From the NCBI GenBank assembly GCA_907165065.1, contig OU015523.1, forward strand, positions 15,437,834 through 15,501,833: a stretch of DNA of 64,000 nt, in the 5' to 3' direction. The notes under the pieces are model-generated. The model saw only the letters and a program-made list of their open reading frames with translations. It had not been told where the DNA came from and made no database searches. The translations under genes and the position numbers were made by a program. The DNA comes from Caprimulgus europaeus. Lineage: Eukaryota; Chordata; Aves; Caprimulgiformes; Caprimulgidae. This document shows, piece after piece, positions 45,189 through 57,590 of the stretch (positions are counted from its first letter, which is position 1; each line of letters starts with the position of its first letter).

Positions 45189-48100
45189 TTATATGCCATA
45201 TAGCATCTGCTCCTCAACCTCCAGCCCAACAACGATGAACATCCGAGAGTGTCACTAGGACACAGTAGACTGGAACTATGTACAGGGAGAGGGGGATGTC
45301 AAGGAGAAAAGTGGGAGACAAAGGGTATTACATATGACAAAAACATAGTGCAAAAAACAGCAAATATGCACAGGTATGGTAAACTGATAGGCTGTTTCCA
45401 GCTTGTTTTTCCCCAGAAATCCTATATTGAGCCCAAAGATAGTAAGACTACAGCTCTCCTATTTATTCTGTGCTTAGTCTGAGTTATTAAACCATTGATC
45501 TCTCTGACCAAGCATCCTCCCCAAGGACTAAGGAATGAAATGGCCCTTTCTAGGCTCTCCAGAGAATAAGCCACACAGTAGGAGCTCCTCTGAGCCATCT
45601 GACACTCAGCCTTTGCTTCTCTTCCTATAGGAGGGAAGAAGTTTGATCTATTCTTCTCTTTCACATGCTCCCACTTCCCCACTACTGCTTTCTGTGGTTC
45701 AAGCTTGTCTATGACATTGCAGGGACTGCTCATGAAAACAGCTGCCACCCTTCACCACTGCCTCCCTGAGCTCTGCTCCGAGCAGAGTAAGACAACACAT
45801 ATGGCCAGCTGCCACACACTCGCAGCAGGGTACTGCTGGCAAGTCCAATCTAGTGCTGAATTGGTGTGCTTTGGTACTAACGAAAGTCTAACCACATCAC
45901 AAAGCTCAGCAAGGGCTGCAAAGCACAATGGAGGAGCAGGGTGATTTAATTCCCAGTGCGTCCCTGCTGCCTCAGCCAACTGCACACAAGGCAATTTGAA
46001 CAGAGACAGGGTATCTTTGCATTGCAACCATCACTGCTAGAAACGTCAGTGGACATGCACCCATATAAGTAATTTTGGTCCTTTTGAGGGAGTCACATTC
46101 AGCTCAGCCCTCTGTGCTCTATAGCCACAGTGGTAACAGCACTGGCAGGAAGTTTCGAAGCAAGAGCAGGATCAAGAGAACCTAAGAACTAAATGGACAG
46201 TGAAGACCCAGTTGTCTCTCCACTCATCAAGTGGAGATAGCTCAACAGCAATAGACTGGCCTTATTTTTCTTCTCTATGAGACAAGAGAGAATGTCAGCT
46301 CCTAAATTGCCAAAACAGTATTTATGACCAGTGCGACCTGTGCAAGGGAAACTTCAGGACAGCCATAAGCTGATCTGTGGGAGAGACAGGGCATTAAACC
46401 ATGAAAACCCACCAGGATGGGTGGGTATCAAAGCAATACCTGAAGAAGTAGCTTCCTCCAGGCTCAGAGACTAACAATAACTTTATATAGGTATCCCATA
46501 TATGTCTGACGAGTCCATCCACCCCAAGACCCTTCCCTTCACCCCTTGGTAGCTGGTGCATTCTGACAACAGGAGCTTCAGCTGTCAGAAAACAAACTGA
46601 CTGAACATGCAACTGTGCAAAAACTCGTCTCAGGAGGGACAATTAAAAACACACAGAAAAATAAACAGCTTTTCCTTTTCAACCCCTTTTCCTCCTCAAC
46701 AAGTAACAAGACAGGAGCGAGTGCCTGTATGCTAGAATACCCAGAAAATCAGCAATTAACAAGCGTTCCGCTCTAGCCTGTCTGCGATTTCCTCCCCACA
46801 ACTGTGGCTAAATGTTTAAATACATCACTCCCCCCATCTTCTGTGTACTGGCTGTGGCTCTGGCACACATCAGCCCTTCTGGCTTTCCATATCATGCAGG
46901 CTTCCCTTTCTCACGTGTTTATCTAAAGTTTGCTCCAAACTAAATATAGGGAGAGGGGCGTGGTGTCCACCCAACTGCCTTCAGGAGCATGCATGGATAA
47001 GATTAACTACCCCAAATGCACAAAAGCCAAAGTACACTTATCCCTATGTACCCCAGAGGTGTTTTATAAGCCATCTAGTCAGCAGCATCCTCAAGAAAGA
47101 CACATTACCGTATCTGGCCAACAATAACATAATCCAGAGAATTCAAATGGGATTCTTCCCTAGGAAACTAAGTGCTAACCACATTACCGTGCAGATGCTC
47201 ATTAACTAGCCTATATCGGACAAAACCTGCAAAGGTATTTTTCTGAGGCATAGGCTTAAATAAGGGCTTTTGACTCAGGTTGGCAGCCAGAATTCAATTG
47301 ATAGAAAAACATAGTCTCTCATTAAATTCATACAGCAATTCAAAGATGAAGGCTAAAAATAAAATCTATGCAAACAAGCATGAGGAGTAAAACACTCCAG
47401 TAGGCTCAGAGGAACACACTGCATCATGTGCACCTGTAACCTACTGGCCTCGGACACTCTTCAAACCCCGAGTTTTAACCAGTCAACAAAGCAAAAGGTG
47501 CCAACATTGTATGCTGATGTTCCTATCTTGTAATTATCCATATAGGATGGCTTTCATAATCCACTGCCTAGAAGCTGCAGATCAAACTTGGAAAAAATGA
47601 ACCCAAACTACCAAAACAGAGTAAAATTTTATTACAGAGAATAGATATTGAATCTCCTTTAAATTATATATAGACAGGCCTCATAATTAATGAATGACTA
47701 AGCTTTAGTGTAAAAATGAAAGAATTACAATGAAAAAAACCCTTTGCTGTATGACATAAAGAATCCACTAGGTAGACACAACCCTGCAAAAGAAAATCCT
47801 CCAAAAATAGTTGATAGCATAATCCTTACTATACAGAAGCAAAGGCTAGGGCCCAACTTTGACAGCTGAATGGGTTAATTTTAATACAGCTCCAACATAG
47901 AACCCCTCATCTCAAGTTCTGCAAACAAATAGCACACATGCAATGAGCTTCAGCAACAACAGCTGCAAGAACAGAAATGGGCTAATCTCCCTTGCCAATA
48001 GATCTACAGAAAACAGCAGTCAGTCCTGATGCCAGTTCAACCAACCGAGAGAATACAAACACCACCACAAAGTGGTAGAGGATCCAAAATTTAATCCAGA

Positions 48101-49740
48101 TGAAAATATGACCCATTTCTACACCTTCCCATCTATTCATTTAACGTTGCTGCTCATTACTGAAATACACGTTCATGTAAGATCAGTTGCAATAACAAAG
48201 TTCTGAGCTGGCTTCCTTGGCTATACCTCTACTAGTAAATTAAACAGTGCCTGGAAACATTCTCCAACACTGGAGCAACCAACATTGCTGAACTGCTAGA
48301 GTAGTTCCTGACACAGTTTTGGTCTGTGCCAATCAACACTATGCCAAACAGTTCCCAGTCACGTCTATAGGACAGCACTCCCAGCGGACCCATACCCAAC
48401 AGGCAATTCAGACACGGTCAATCTGTTTTGAAGAAAAAGAGATTTTAACAGCCCAAATGTAGGCTATTCCATGATAATTGACCTCAGTGCCAGGTTACAG
48501 TCCAGGGTATGCTTAATTGTTATTACAGATACAGAATTGCCAGCATTTGTCCTTTCCTGAGTTCAGAATTCTTGCTAGGGTTGGTTAGCTTCCCTGCACA
48601 CTAGGTGCTTGTCTAAACTAAGATTTCCTTTAAAACCATGTATGGTAGTTGAAGGTCTTGCTACAGTGATGCAGGTACAGTTGATGGAACAGTAGGAATT
48701 AAGAAAATAATATCTTAGATTTGTTGATGAGTGACTTTGTATTCAATAGCAAGAATTGCAGGTTGGAATTTTCTTTGCTGCAGTCCTCATTCAAATATCC
48801 AACTTTGGGGTTTATCCCTTCAGGTATTGTTCCTCAGGGAACTTATCAGCCTCAGGAAAGATCTGGACTAGCATTCCATGGCCCGTTGTTTCCTTCCTCC
48901 AGATTCCAAGTCTAGCAGTGTTGTCCTGAGCTGAGCAGCAGCTCAGAAGATTTTTGTGACTCTGTCCCTAGAGTAGGTAGCACTGATAAAATATAGCACT
49001 GAAAATAAGATAGTAGCATAAAGAAAAAATGAGCAATTCTTCTCATTTTACCCTCTTCTTGGTTATCACCAAAGGGTGCCTCATGTTCTGTCAAGGCAGA
49101 TGAGATAGAGCTGAAAGAGCTAAAGGAACCAAAAGCTACTTGCATTTTGTGGATGATGCTTTTACATTTCTTTTTTCCACTTAATAAAAGGCAGAGAGTA
49201 AAGTGCAAGTCTTTCAAAAGTCCCATGACAATGTCATCCAAGTCATCTGTGAAGTTCTTCACAATTTGAGGCAACTAAAATGGCTTCAAAATACCTACAT
49301 TTAAGTAATTGAATCATGCCACTGGTCTATACCAGCAGCAGAGTCTGGAGAGCAATTTAGCTGGCCAAATCCAGCTCTATCTGGTCTATCTTTGCAGCTG
49401 ACTTGACTGAATACATAGGCAGCAAAGAACCAGTAAGGGATGAGAGCACAGATACCTGGGTAACAGACAGATATCTGCATTTAGGTGTCTACAGTCTGAA
49501 GCTGAACCCCACCCTTGACTGTGGGCAAGCAGAATAAACTTATTTTGAGAGGTCAGAGAGACACATAAAGCACAGGTATGAGAGTCACTGCAACATGTAG
49601 TGTATACTTAAGAGGCAGTACATTCCCCCTCTCCCTCCAAAAAAAGCCACCTTCTTTGAGGGAAGTTTTGTAAATTAATCATTTTCATTTCAAATCAAGC
49701 TGAAAGCTGAAATTTTGTAAGTTCCTGCAGAACAATAGCT
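45189..49740. other. No gene recognised
   Basis: Unique-looking sequence. Frames of 108 codons (45422-45748, minus) and 120 codons (48912-49274, minus) have no recognisable motif. The latter starts directly after an acceptor-like TTTTAG and is discussed under rejected items. Nothing else identified. Confidence 0.45.
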
Positions 49741-50010
49741 CTGCGAAATCAAGATTAGAATTAAATGAAATATTTTATTAGAATGATGATGGATTGCTTC
49801 ATTTTGACAATATTGGCATGGTGTATGTGGATAATGTCAAAGCATTGCAACATGAAATACAAAATATAATGTATATTTAGTAGAAAAGTCAAATGAAAAT
49901 CTATCAAAGCATTTAATTAAAAGTATTTTTATGCTTCTCTGAAGAAATGGATCAGCATTATTTAAACAAATTGAGAAAGTTAAATCCACTATTTGGGCAT
50001 ATACTTGTGA
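49740..50010. promoter_or_regulatory. Weak conserved-element candidate, AT-rich
   Basis: About 270 bp with ATTAGAATTAAATG, GCATTTAATTAAAAG and GACAATATTGGC cores and no simple repeat or open frame. Low confidence, based on texture. Confidence 0.22.
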
Positions 50011-50400
50011 AAATGTTTATCCAAATCTACTGTTTTCCACAAAAGCCTTCAATCTCCAACCAAACAACACTGTTGAATGTTTTTCCTAACAAGCTCTAAC
50101 AATAAAAGAAAATAGACACATAGGCTTTACCTGTACTCCATAACCAAGAAGGCAAAGGCACTGGTCAACTGTCTGTGCTGTTAAACTATTAGTGTGGTGG
50201 TCACTGGTGTGGCAATGGGCTGTGCCAGCAGCCAGCACACTAGGCACAGCCTGGAGTTACTGCAAACAAGGAACTGTTCCCCACAGGCCGTATGTACGGG
50301 GCCTCATCGCTCTGAAGGGTAGGAGAATTTGCCCTTGTCAGTATAAGTGGTGCTGTGCCAGTTGGCTGCAGGGCTTGCAAATATTCCCTGTGCTGTTTTG
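50011..50400. other. No gene recognised
   Basis: A 103-codon plus-strand frame (50192-50503) runs into the following T-run and gains a Phe string from it. No domain or retrocopy body identified. Confidence 0.5.
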
Positions 50401-50415
50401 TTTGTTTTTTTTTTT

Positions 50416-50455
<40 letters not shown>
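50396..50455. repeat. Long T-homopolymer (T38)
   Basis: T-rich lead-in (50396-50417), then an uninterrupted run of 38 T at 50418-50455. If it were a poly(A) tail on the minus strand, a retrocopy body should lie at coordinates above 50455. No reversed AATAAA (TTTATT) is present right beside it and nothing recognisable follows. Best read as a homopolymer expansion. Confidence 0.9.
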
Positions 50456-50458
<3 letters not shown>

Positions 50459-50869
50459 AGCACCAATAAAGCAATACAGACCCTCCTAGAAGAATGGCAG
50501 TGACCACTGTGACATGTGAAATAGGAAGGATGCTACAGCAAACCATGGCCAAAACCAGTATCAATGAGAACAAACTCATTCAGAAATGCAAGTGGAAAAT
50601 ACAACCCTATCCAAGTGGAAAATAAATCCTATTCTTGTCTTTAAAACACAAGCAGGATCAGAAATACTTTTAATCATTTAAGTGAGAATGTTAAAAGACC
50701 TAAGGAAAAAAAAAGGGGAGGAGGCATTACCCAACACTTAAGAAAATAGAGATTATAATGCCAGAAGGAAAAGTGAATTTCTTTTCCAACTTCCTGAATA
50801 ACACAGCTTATAGGACTACTCTGAATTAATTCATGCTTGGATAGAACATATGTTCTGAAGAAACAGCTA
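50456..50869. other. No gene recognised; may include LINE 3' end
   Basis: Nothing clear. The minus-strand LINE remnant that starts at about 50870 may extend into the right part of this stretch. Confidence 0.4.
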
Positions 50870-52160
50870 GTATTGATTTTAAAATTGCCAGTGATAGAGA
50901 ATCCACCACATTCCCATGGTAAATTGTTCCAATGTTTAATTACTTTCACTGTTGAAAAAACTTGTGCCTCATTTCTAGTGTGAAATTGCCTGACTTCAGG
51001 TTCCAGCCACTAGATGCTTTATACGTTGTTTGCCTTGAAGTGCCCTCTTATTAAAGTTTGGTTCTCTAAGCAAGTATTTACAAACTGCAATCCCTTAGGT
51101 TTCCCACAGATAAACTGAAGAGGCACTTGTCCAGGAATCTCAGCCCGTGAAGCATGGTCCCTTGCATTACCATCATTTCCATGTTTCTAAGACATCTCTT
51201 CAGTTTAGCAGCAGTTTGGCTGAGGACACCAAACCAGAAGGCAGTATTCCAGTAGCTGAGCCCCTGTCAAGTATAGACATCACAAATTACTTCCCTAGTT
51301 CCCCCTGAGACACCCCAGTTCACATTTCCAAGACTCTAAACTATGTCTTCTTGCATAGTTTTGCACAAGGATTCACTTTCAGCTGGCTACTAGCATATTT
51401 TCTTTTCACAATTGCTGCTTCCCAGAATAGAATCGTTTTGGTTAAAAGCATGGCTAACTACTGCTATCCTTTTGTGTGTTTTTATACAGTGCTTCATAAT
51501 TGACCATATTAAAATACATACTACTTCCTTAAGCCAAGTTTAACAAGGAATCTGCAATTGCCCTGCATCTGTGACCTTGTCTTTTTTCACGGTTTGTCTG
51601 CAGAGTTTTATCATTTGTCACACCAACAAACTTCCCTTCAGGTGGTTTTACATCTTATTCTCTGGTATTGATAAAAATAATAAATACAACAGGAACAAGA
51701 ATCAATATGCACAAAACTGATACCACATGTTTGTGGTAATGACTCTGTTTGCAGCTGTATTTTCAGGGTGCCATTTAACCAGTTTTTAATCCATTTAAAA
51801 CACTGCAAGTTATTCTATACTATTCTAATTTCTTTATCAAGATGCTATGAGGTACAACAACAAATGCTTTAAAAAGTCTAACCACATCTGCACTACTACT
51901 TTTACCAACAGATTTTATAATCTCATCAAAAATATATCAGATTAGTTTGACAGGATTTATTTCCCATAAATCCATTTTGATTGGCATTAATTGTATTTCC
52001 CTTCTTTAATTTTTTATTAATCAAATCCCATATCAGTTTTTCTATTATTCTACCTGAAAATGGTATCACTATGACAGGGCTATAATTAATTAGGTTGTCC
52101 CATTCACACCTTTTAAATTTAAAAGCATATTTAAGCACAAACATTTTTTCCAGGCTTCTG
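50870..52160 (-). mobile_element. CR1-group LINE remnant with RT fragment (minus strand)
   Basis: Read on the minus strand. At 52144-51926 the translation holds NYSPVIVIPFSGRIIEKLI and, further on, GNKSCQTNLI. These correspond to the CR1 reverse transcriptase blocks 'N-Y-R-P-V-S-L-T-S-V-P-G-K-I-M-E' and 'G-K-S-C-L-T-N-L'. Next, at about 51879-51850, LFKAFVVVPH matches the '(D)F-S-K-A-F-D-x-V-P-H' motif A region, but the catalytic Asp positions are lost. The plus strand at 50880-51060 (GAGAATCCACCACATTCCCA, AATTGTTCCAATGTTTAATT) matches the antisense 3' part of old sauropsid CR1. The element is dead, with many stops. Confidence 0.75.
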
Positions 52161-52500
52161 GCACTTCAAAACAAATGTCAAGCTCCACAGAAAGTACACA
52201 GGTCACAGCTGAAACTTTTGTAGTCATATTACCTAGATTTTCTAACTGACCATAAGAATGGCTGTATTGATTTGGGAGCCACGTGGTTTGGTGTCCTGCC
52301 TCCAGTAGCACACTGAAAAAAGCTGAGTAAGAAGCCTGTGCCCGATGGATCTTGCCCATTCTGCTCTCCCAGCCCACAGTAATTTGGGGCTCTGGGATCT
52401 CCTCTGGCAGGTTTTGCACCTGCATCCTTATGTGTGCAGCCCCAGGGTTTTTCCTCCACTAGTTTGTCACGTTACTTGCCAAAATCATTTTTACTTCTAG
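52161..52500. other. Unassigned stretch between two LINE remnants
   Basis: May include more of the minus-strand LINE to the left (TCCAGGCTTCTGGCACTTC at about 52151 fits an antisense CR1 block). Two overlapping minus-strand frames (52090-52425, 52229-52459) are not recognisable. Confidence 0.35.
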
Positions 52501-53010
52501 TCACCTCACCATTCTGTGGCAATGAGTTCCCTGCAATAACTACACATTGCATACTTTATTATTTTAAACCCACTGCCTGAAACATGTTTTTTGATGACCT
52601 GTTCTCACACTGTAAGAAGCAGATAACAGTCACTCTGTGTTCTCCTTCTGCATTCCAGTGGTGATTTTGCAGACCTATTCGATGTTCTTCCTAGGCTGTC
52701 TCTCAAGAGCCATGGGTGACTCAGTCTCTTTTCCCAGGGAAGCTGCTCCATGCCTATCAGTGCCTGTGCCTCCTGCCTTGGACCCCCCTCTAATTCTGCC
52801 CATCTCTTTTAGAGGTGGGCACCAAAACTGGGTTCAGTTTGCAAGATGCAGACAGATCAGAGATTTGCAGTGACAAAGACATACGCATCACTTTGTTTTT
52901 GCTTGTCCTGTTTCCTGATTAATTGTTAGATCTTTGTCTTTTGCACCACCTCTGAACACTGATCTGACATCTTGACAGAGGTAGCCATGTTTTTTTCTCA
53001 ATTTACTGTT
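52500..53010 (-). mobile_element. CR1 LINE 3' region (minus strand)
   Basis: The plus strand runs in antisense CR1 order: GTGGCAATGAGTTCCCTGCA, TTAAACCCACTGCCTGAAAC, TGTTCTCACACTGTAAGAAG, GTGGGCACCAAAACTGGGTT, then TTTGCACCACCTCTGAACAC (compare 'tttttgaccgctgctgaacac'). These are the known blocks 'tggcaatgagttccacag', 'ttaaacctgctgcc' and 'gtgggcaccaaaactgg' in order, so the 3' end is at the low coordinate and transcription was leftward. The 78-codon plus-strand frame here (52637-52873) is incidental. Confidence 0.7.
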
Positions 53011-54473
53011 TTGGAAGCAGCTCTTTATCTTGCTGAACTATTCCTGCATTGCATTGTTTAGCTGACTGTCACTACATCTGGAATTGACACTGCTGCCAAC
53101 TCAAATTACAGTCATCATGCTTAAGAAATGACTCAAAACTTCAAATCCATTACCAAGCCCTTCCCTGGGCAAACTGTACCTGCCTCTAATACAGCCTCAA
53201 GAAGAGCTGTATTTATTCACATTGGTCAACACTAGTTAAATTTGCCATCACAATAAAAATAGAGTTGAACTGGAATTATACGTGACTCTTGCCATTGTTG
53301 GGAAGAGGTATATCTTTGTGTGCTTCCCTCTGTTTTCAGCACAGCTTGTCTTTCAAGGACTGGCACATCCAGGGCAATGGAGGCCACAGCCACTCCTGTA
53401 AGAAATTTTAAACCAGACCTTTTCATCCAGTGAACACCCCCACTGAAACAGATGTTTTCAGCCACACTCACAAATAGGTTTGCCTGTACGACAGCCTTCT
53501 GGGGCTTGTATATACTGTCTAGGGCCTTTATGCCTAGAAGAGTGCAAAACTACTCACTGCACAAATAATCTGTGTGTAGTTTTATCCCTATGGACCTGCA
53601 TCACTGTTGTTCCCTGTTTGCCTGTGTCTGTAATGCAACAGAGAAGTCTGTGCTGCAGTTACTCTAACTGAGCTCATTTTGGTGCTGGAGGCCAGTGGCT
53701 GAGGAGGGTGAATGTGGGCTGAGAGGTAGATCTTCACTGATCACCTGGCTGTTCCCATCCATCACATTTGCTCCTGCTGGAAAGGATACGAGCACATCTT
53801 TGTTCACAAACAGCTCCTTTTTAAATCTCTGGCAATTAGGAAGAGTGCATCAGGCAGTGGATGTGCAGTAAAGGCGAGAGAAGAACCTTCTGTTTTTCTC
53901 TGTCTTAATTGCCTGTGTATTTATGGGCTTTGGTAATAGTAGTGAAAATCTTCCTGGCACCATGTGAATGCTTTTGCCTTCCTTCTCTGAATGCCTGGTT
54001 TGTTCTTTCTATGCTGTTTCCTTCCTCTGTGAAGGCACTTTGCTCTCTGTGACCAGAAAACTGCCCTCCCTTGCTGCAAAAACTCTCACTGCCACCTGGT
54101 ATGTCATTCTGCAGATGCTCAAAGGAAACAAGCCTTATTAGCTTTATATTTCCTTACAGAAACTCTCCCTGAGAGAGGGGAAAGGATCCAGCTCCACTTC
54201 CTGAGAGAACATCTTTGCCTCAGGGGCAAAAAGTAAGTCCAAGGCCAAGGGAGTAGCATTAAATGACAAGGCACCACTCAAAGTCATCCCCATTTTCAGT
54301 TGCTGCCTCCAGTAGATTTCCCCAAGGGTCTTCATTTAGCTGCAGTTCATTGAGAGGGTCAGGTAGTGACAGCTGCACAACAGGCACAATGTTTGCTTGT
54401 TGACCAGCCTGTAGTGTAATTAGACTCAGCCCTGATGGAGGCTGAAGAAAAGATGAGCTGGGATTGGCACAAC
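53011..54473. other. No gene recognised
   Basis: Unique-looking sequence. The left part could hide further 5' portions of the LINE to its left, but nothing is recognisable. Confidence 0.45.
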
Positions 54474-54532
54474 TGTCCTGGTTTTGCTAGGATAGAGTTA
54501 ATTTTCTTCTCAGTAGTTAGTAGCAGCACAAT
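54474..54532 (+). mobile_element. Truncated LTR start, avian ERVL-type
   Basis: TGTCCTGGTTTTGCTAGGAT, then AGAGTTAATTTTCTTCTCAG and TAGTTAGTAGCAG closely follow the 5' end of an LTR family common in birds ('tgtcctggtttcggctgggatagagttaattttcttc...'). The TG start is intact. The match ends after about 58 bp, and no 3' CA end, polyadenylation signal or internal viral gene is found. A solo fragment with no coding capacity. Confidence 0.68.
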
Positions 54533-57460
54533 ACCAGGCTACATAAACTACAAGCAGGACCCTGTGAAGCCACTAGCAAAAATCTCACAAATTGAAATAC
54601 CATCAGGAGTTGGCTCTTGCTCTTAGCCCCTTACATGTCAGGCTCATAAGCACATTTGTTTGCGGTAAGGTCAGAGGAATCCTCGTGTCCTACTCAATAG
54701 GAGGCTGTGACATTTGGATAAATAGCTGAAGATTTGTATCAACTGATCCCTTAAATCCTGTCTGATAAACAAAAGTAACAGCAGGATCTCATACCGCAGC
54801 AGTTACAAAAGTTCCAAGGTAAGACATACTTTCCTAGGCAGAATTCAATTACAGTCTTAATACTGGTTTTAATTACCTCAACCTAACTGCTCCATGGCAC
54901 AATGGGCTAGCAAGCTCAGCTAGCAACTTGCCCCTGAAGGCACTCAGCATAGAAGCAACTTTTTTTTTAAGCGAGTATGTAGAGATTTCACCTATAGCAA
55001 ATATATACTTTGCCTCCCATGACACATCACTAGTCCCCAATGGCATCTATATGTCCTGTCATGCAAACAGTTCCAAAGCTATCAGCAAGAGATTTCCAGT
55101 AAGTTTTCCTGAAATTAAACAGGAAATTACCAATAAATCATTACTTTAATAACTTTCAAGTAAGAGAGATTGAAGAGCAGTCTGCGAATGAATTAAATAC
55201 AGAGTACCTGGGAAAAAATGGAGTAATAATAAATAAAAAGTCTTTTTTCTGTTCCTTTTTTGGGAAAGCAAGATATATTTTCTTTGGCACATACAATCTT
55301 CAAATGTCTTGATTTTTAAAATGGAAGTTGTTTTTTTCAACCTCTCACTAACAGCACACATAATTAAAAAAAGCTATCAAAACTTGGGAGTTTTTTTTAA
55401 ATAAGATTTCAATCAGTTTTAGGTTTAGAGCTCTTCTAAGGCAAGCACTTCACCCAGTGCAAGAAATAAGTATATTTAGGAACCAAAAGGCTGTCTCCTA
55501 ATCTGCTGCTTCCACAAGACTAGCCTCGGCTCAGCGCTGCTTACCGTCTTAGACCTACGGTCATACAATATGGATTTGTTTGCTAAAGACAGCTTAGGAA
55601 AGATAACTTCATTCCCTTGTACTGAAGGTTTGAGTTAAGTGCAGCACAACACTTTAGCTGTAAACATCATCTACTACACTCTGATTATCTACAACCATCC
55701 CATCATTTGCTACCACTGCATCTCGGGAATGAGTTTGGTCACGTACACGTCCTGCGTACCATGGCTGCTTGTAGCCTCTACAACCAAGACCAAAGTGAGA
55801 AACGTGGAATAAAATGCACCCACTTTTCAGAAAACAGTGACAGACTTCTTACCATCCTCCCTTCACATAGTTAACCATGCTGCCCTGTTTCCTGAAACCG
55901 GCAGTTCTGGATGGATCTGCCACGTTTCATTTATTCTTTGTAGGAAATAGCATGTTGGCAGGCTGTCTGTCCCAGGAGTTAAAAGCATTGTCTAGGATGC
56001 TTGGAAGATTTTCTAGGAATTACAAAGAATAGGGAATGGAGTGTTTTAACTGTTTTAACTTTTAATATCCTTGTTTTTGAAGTTGTGTGTATTCTATTAT
56101 AGGCATGCTATGTTCAACTGACAGACATTAGAGAAGTTCCTTGTATGAAATCCCTAAGTTAAGAGAAGGCTGGAGGCATAACAATAGTGATTTTGATAAC
56201 AATCACCAGGAAATTGTTCAGCTTTTCTAAGGTAATGTGTTCTCTAAGATCCTGCAGTCCCTAAAAGTAGCTCTTGCTTTGTCTCTGTTTCCCTGGAAGA
56301 AAAAAAGATGTATGCTGACAAGAAAAACAATCAAAGCTTTTCTTCTCCCTCCCCTCCCAACTATTAACTATCAAGGTTAAACACAGGAGCATAAAAGTAT
56401 TTCACAACCCATTTCCCTCCAACTGCTCTCCATAATCTTCATGCTTATTGCATAACTGAATATTAACTGTGTTTTCTTAATATGCCATAGTTGGGAATAA
56501 TAAATGAAGAAGGTAGGTTTGATGAGTTGTAGAAAAACTTTGTACTAATTAAAATAGATGTTTACCTCAATCCTCTGCCATTTCGCAAAGGAGCCTGAAT
56601 TTACTTTGATGTGGTCAAGGTATTAAGTCTTCTCCAACAATGGCAGCCACCACTCTGAGTCTCACCTGAGGTATCAGTCTCAACAGTGCTATGCCTAGAC
56701 CAGCAACCCAAAAGCCTACATATATAATTGCTCATTTAAGAGCCAACATCTCTTCAAGAGACAGAGTTCTGAATCGTAGCAAGTCCAGATAAATTTAAAA
56801 AGGTTACACCAGAAACAACAATACCACAGGGCTGGACCACTGCCAGACTTCCTCCCCAGGCTTCACCTGGAACACCAACCCAGGGCCACAAAGATCACAA
56901 CCCTTATGGAGACTATGTCTCCAGCAATCAGTGAATTGCCATAGTCATTTTCAATTTAAGACCAAAAAGGCTCCAGCCTCCCTAGCACTGATCTATCTCA
57001 AATGCCTCTAAAATACTGAATGGTGAACACTGCACTCCTACAGAAAATTAGGGTTGGTTTTCTTTTTCAATCAAGACAACCAGAACTGGCTTTTTGAGCC
57101 AATGTGAGACTATCATGTTAGATATCATGCCTTAAAAAGCTCAGAGAAGGGCAATGTCCAAGATGACCCTGGAGGCTCACACAGAGGAAAAACACACTTT
57201 GCAAAGTTTTTGAAAGTTTTCTGCACTCATGTCAGGAGGACGGATTATTCTCTGGATTTACAGTTTGGCTCCCCATTTTTTTCCCCTGCATAACAAAGAC
57301 CTAATAACATCCTCACCCAATCCTGCTACTCCAACCACAATGACACTATACCCTCTCAACTTCCTACCCACCTAGGAACCCCAAACTCACCCAATATCCC
57401 CCCAAACCCTTCACAATTTGAAAGGGGCACAAAAGGTTTTATTTCACAACCATAACTGAC
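54533..57460. other. No gene recognised
   Basis: AT-rich unique-looking sequence; no open frame over 73 codons. A T-run lies at 54960-54968. A possibly constrained patch at 56430-56640 contains GCTTATTGCATAACTGAATA and GTACTAATTAAAATAG. A TCAGAGAAGGGCAATG piece at 57140 resembles a CR1 block but stands alone. Confidence 0.45.
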
Positions 57461-57469
57461 TCCCTTTGT

Positions 57470-57590
57470 AACATATGCCTTGAAGTCTCAAGGTACTCTT
57501 CAGTCTTTGGGAGATGAGAAACAGGCACAGAGGTAGGGAAGGTAAGATTAGAGGTGACCTCTGACAGCTGTGACTCACCCAACATCCCTG
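57470..57590 (-). repeat. Possible MIR/CORE-SINE-like fragment (antisense on + strand)
   Basis: AAGTCTCAAGGTACTCTTCA (compare 'atctcaaagcgctttaca') followed by GATGAGAAACAGGCACAGAG (compare 'atgaggaaactgaggcacagag'). Only two blocks agree; weak. Confidence 0.35.

Noticed and set aside
48912..49274. 120-codon minus-strand frame directly after an acceptor-like TTTTAG
   Set aside because: The start is TTG, the only donor candidate is weak (GTGATA), no domain is recognisable, and similar arrangements are expected by chance in 64 kb.
50192..50503. Possible processed gene with a poly(A) tail, given the T38 run
   Set aside because: A minus-strand retrocopy should lie right of the run, where nothing is recognisable. 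The plus-strand frame to the left only reads through the run.
57140..57170. TCAGAGAAGGGCAATG as a CR1 fragment
   Set aside because: Only about 25 bp match and the expected downstream CR1 blocks are missing.
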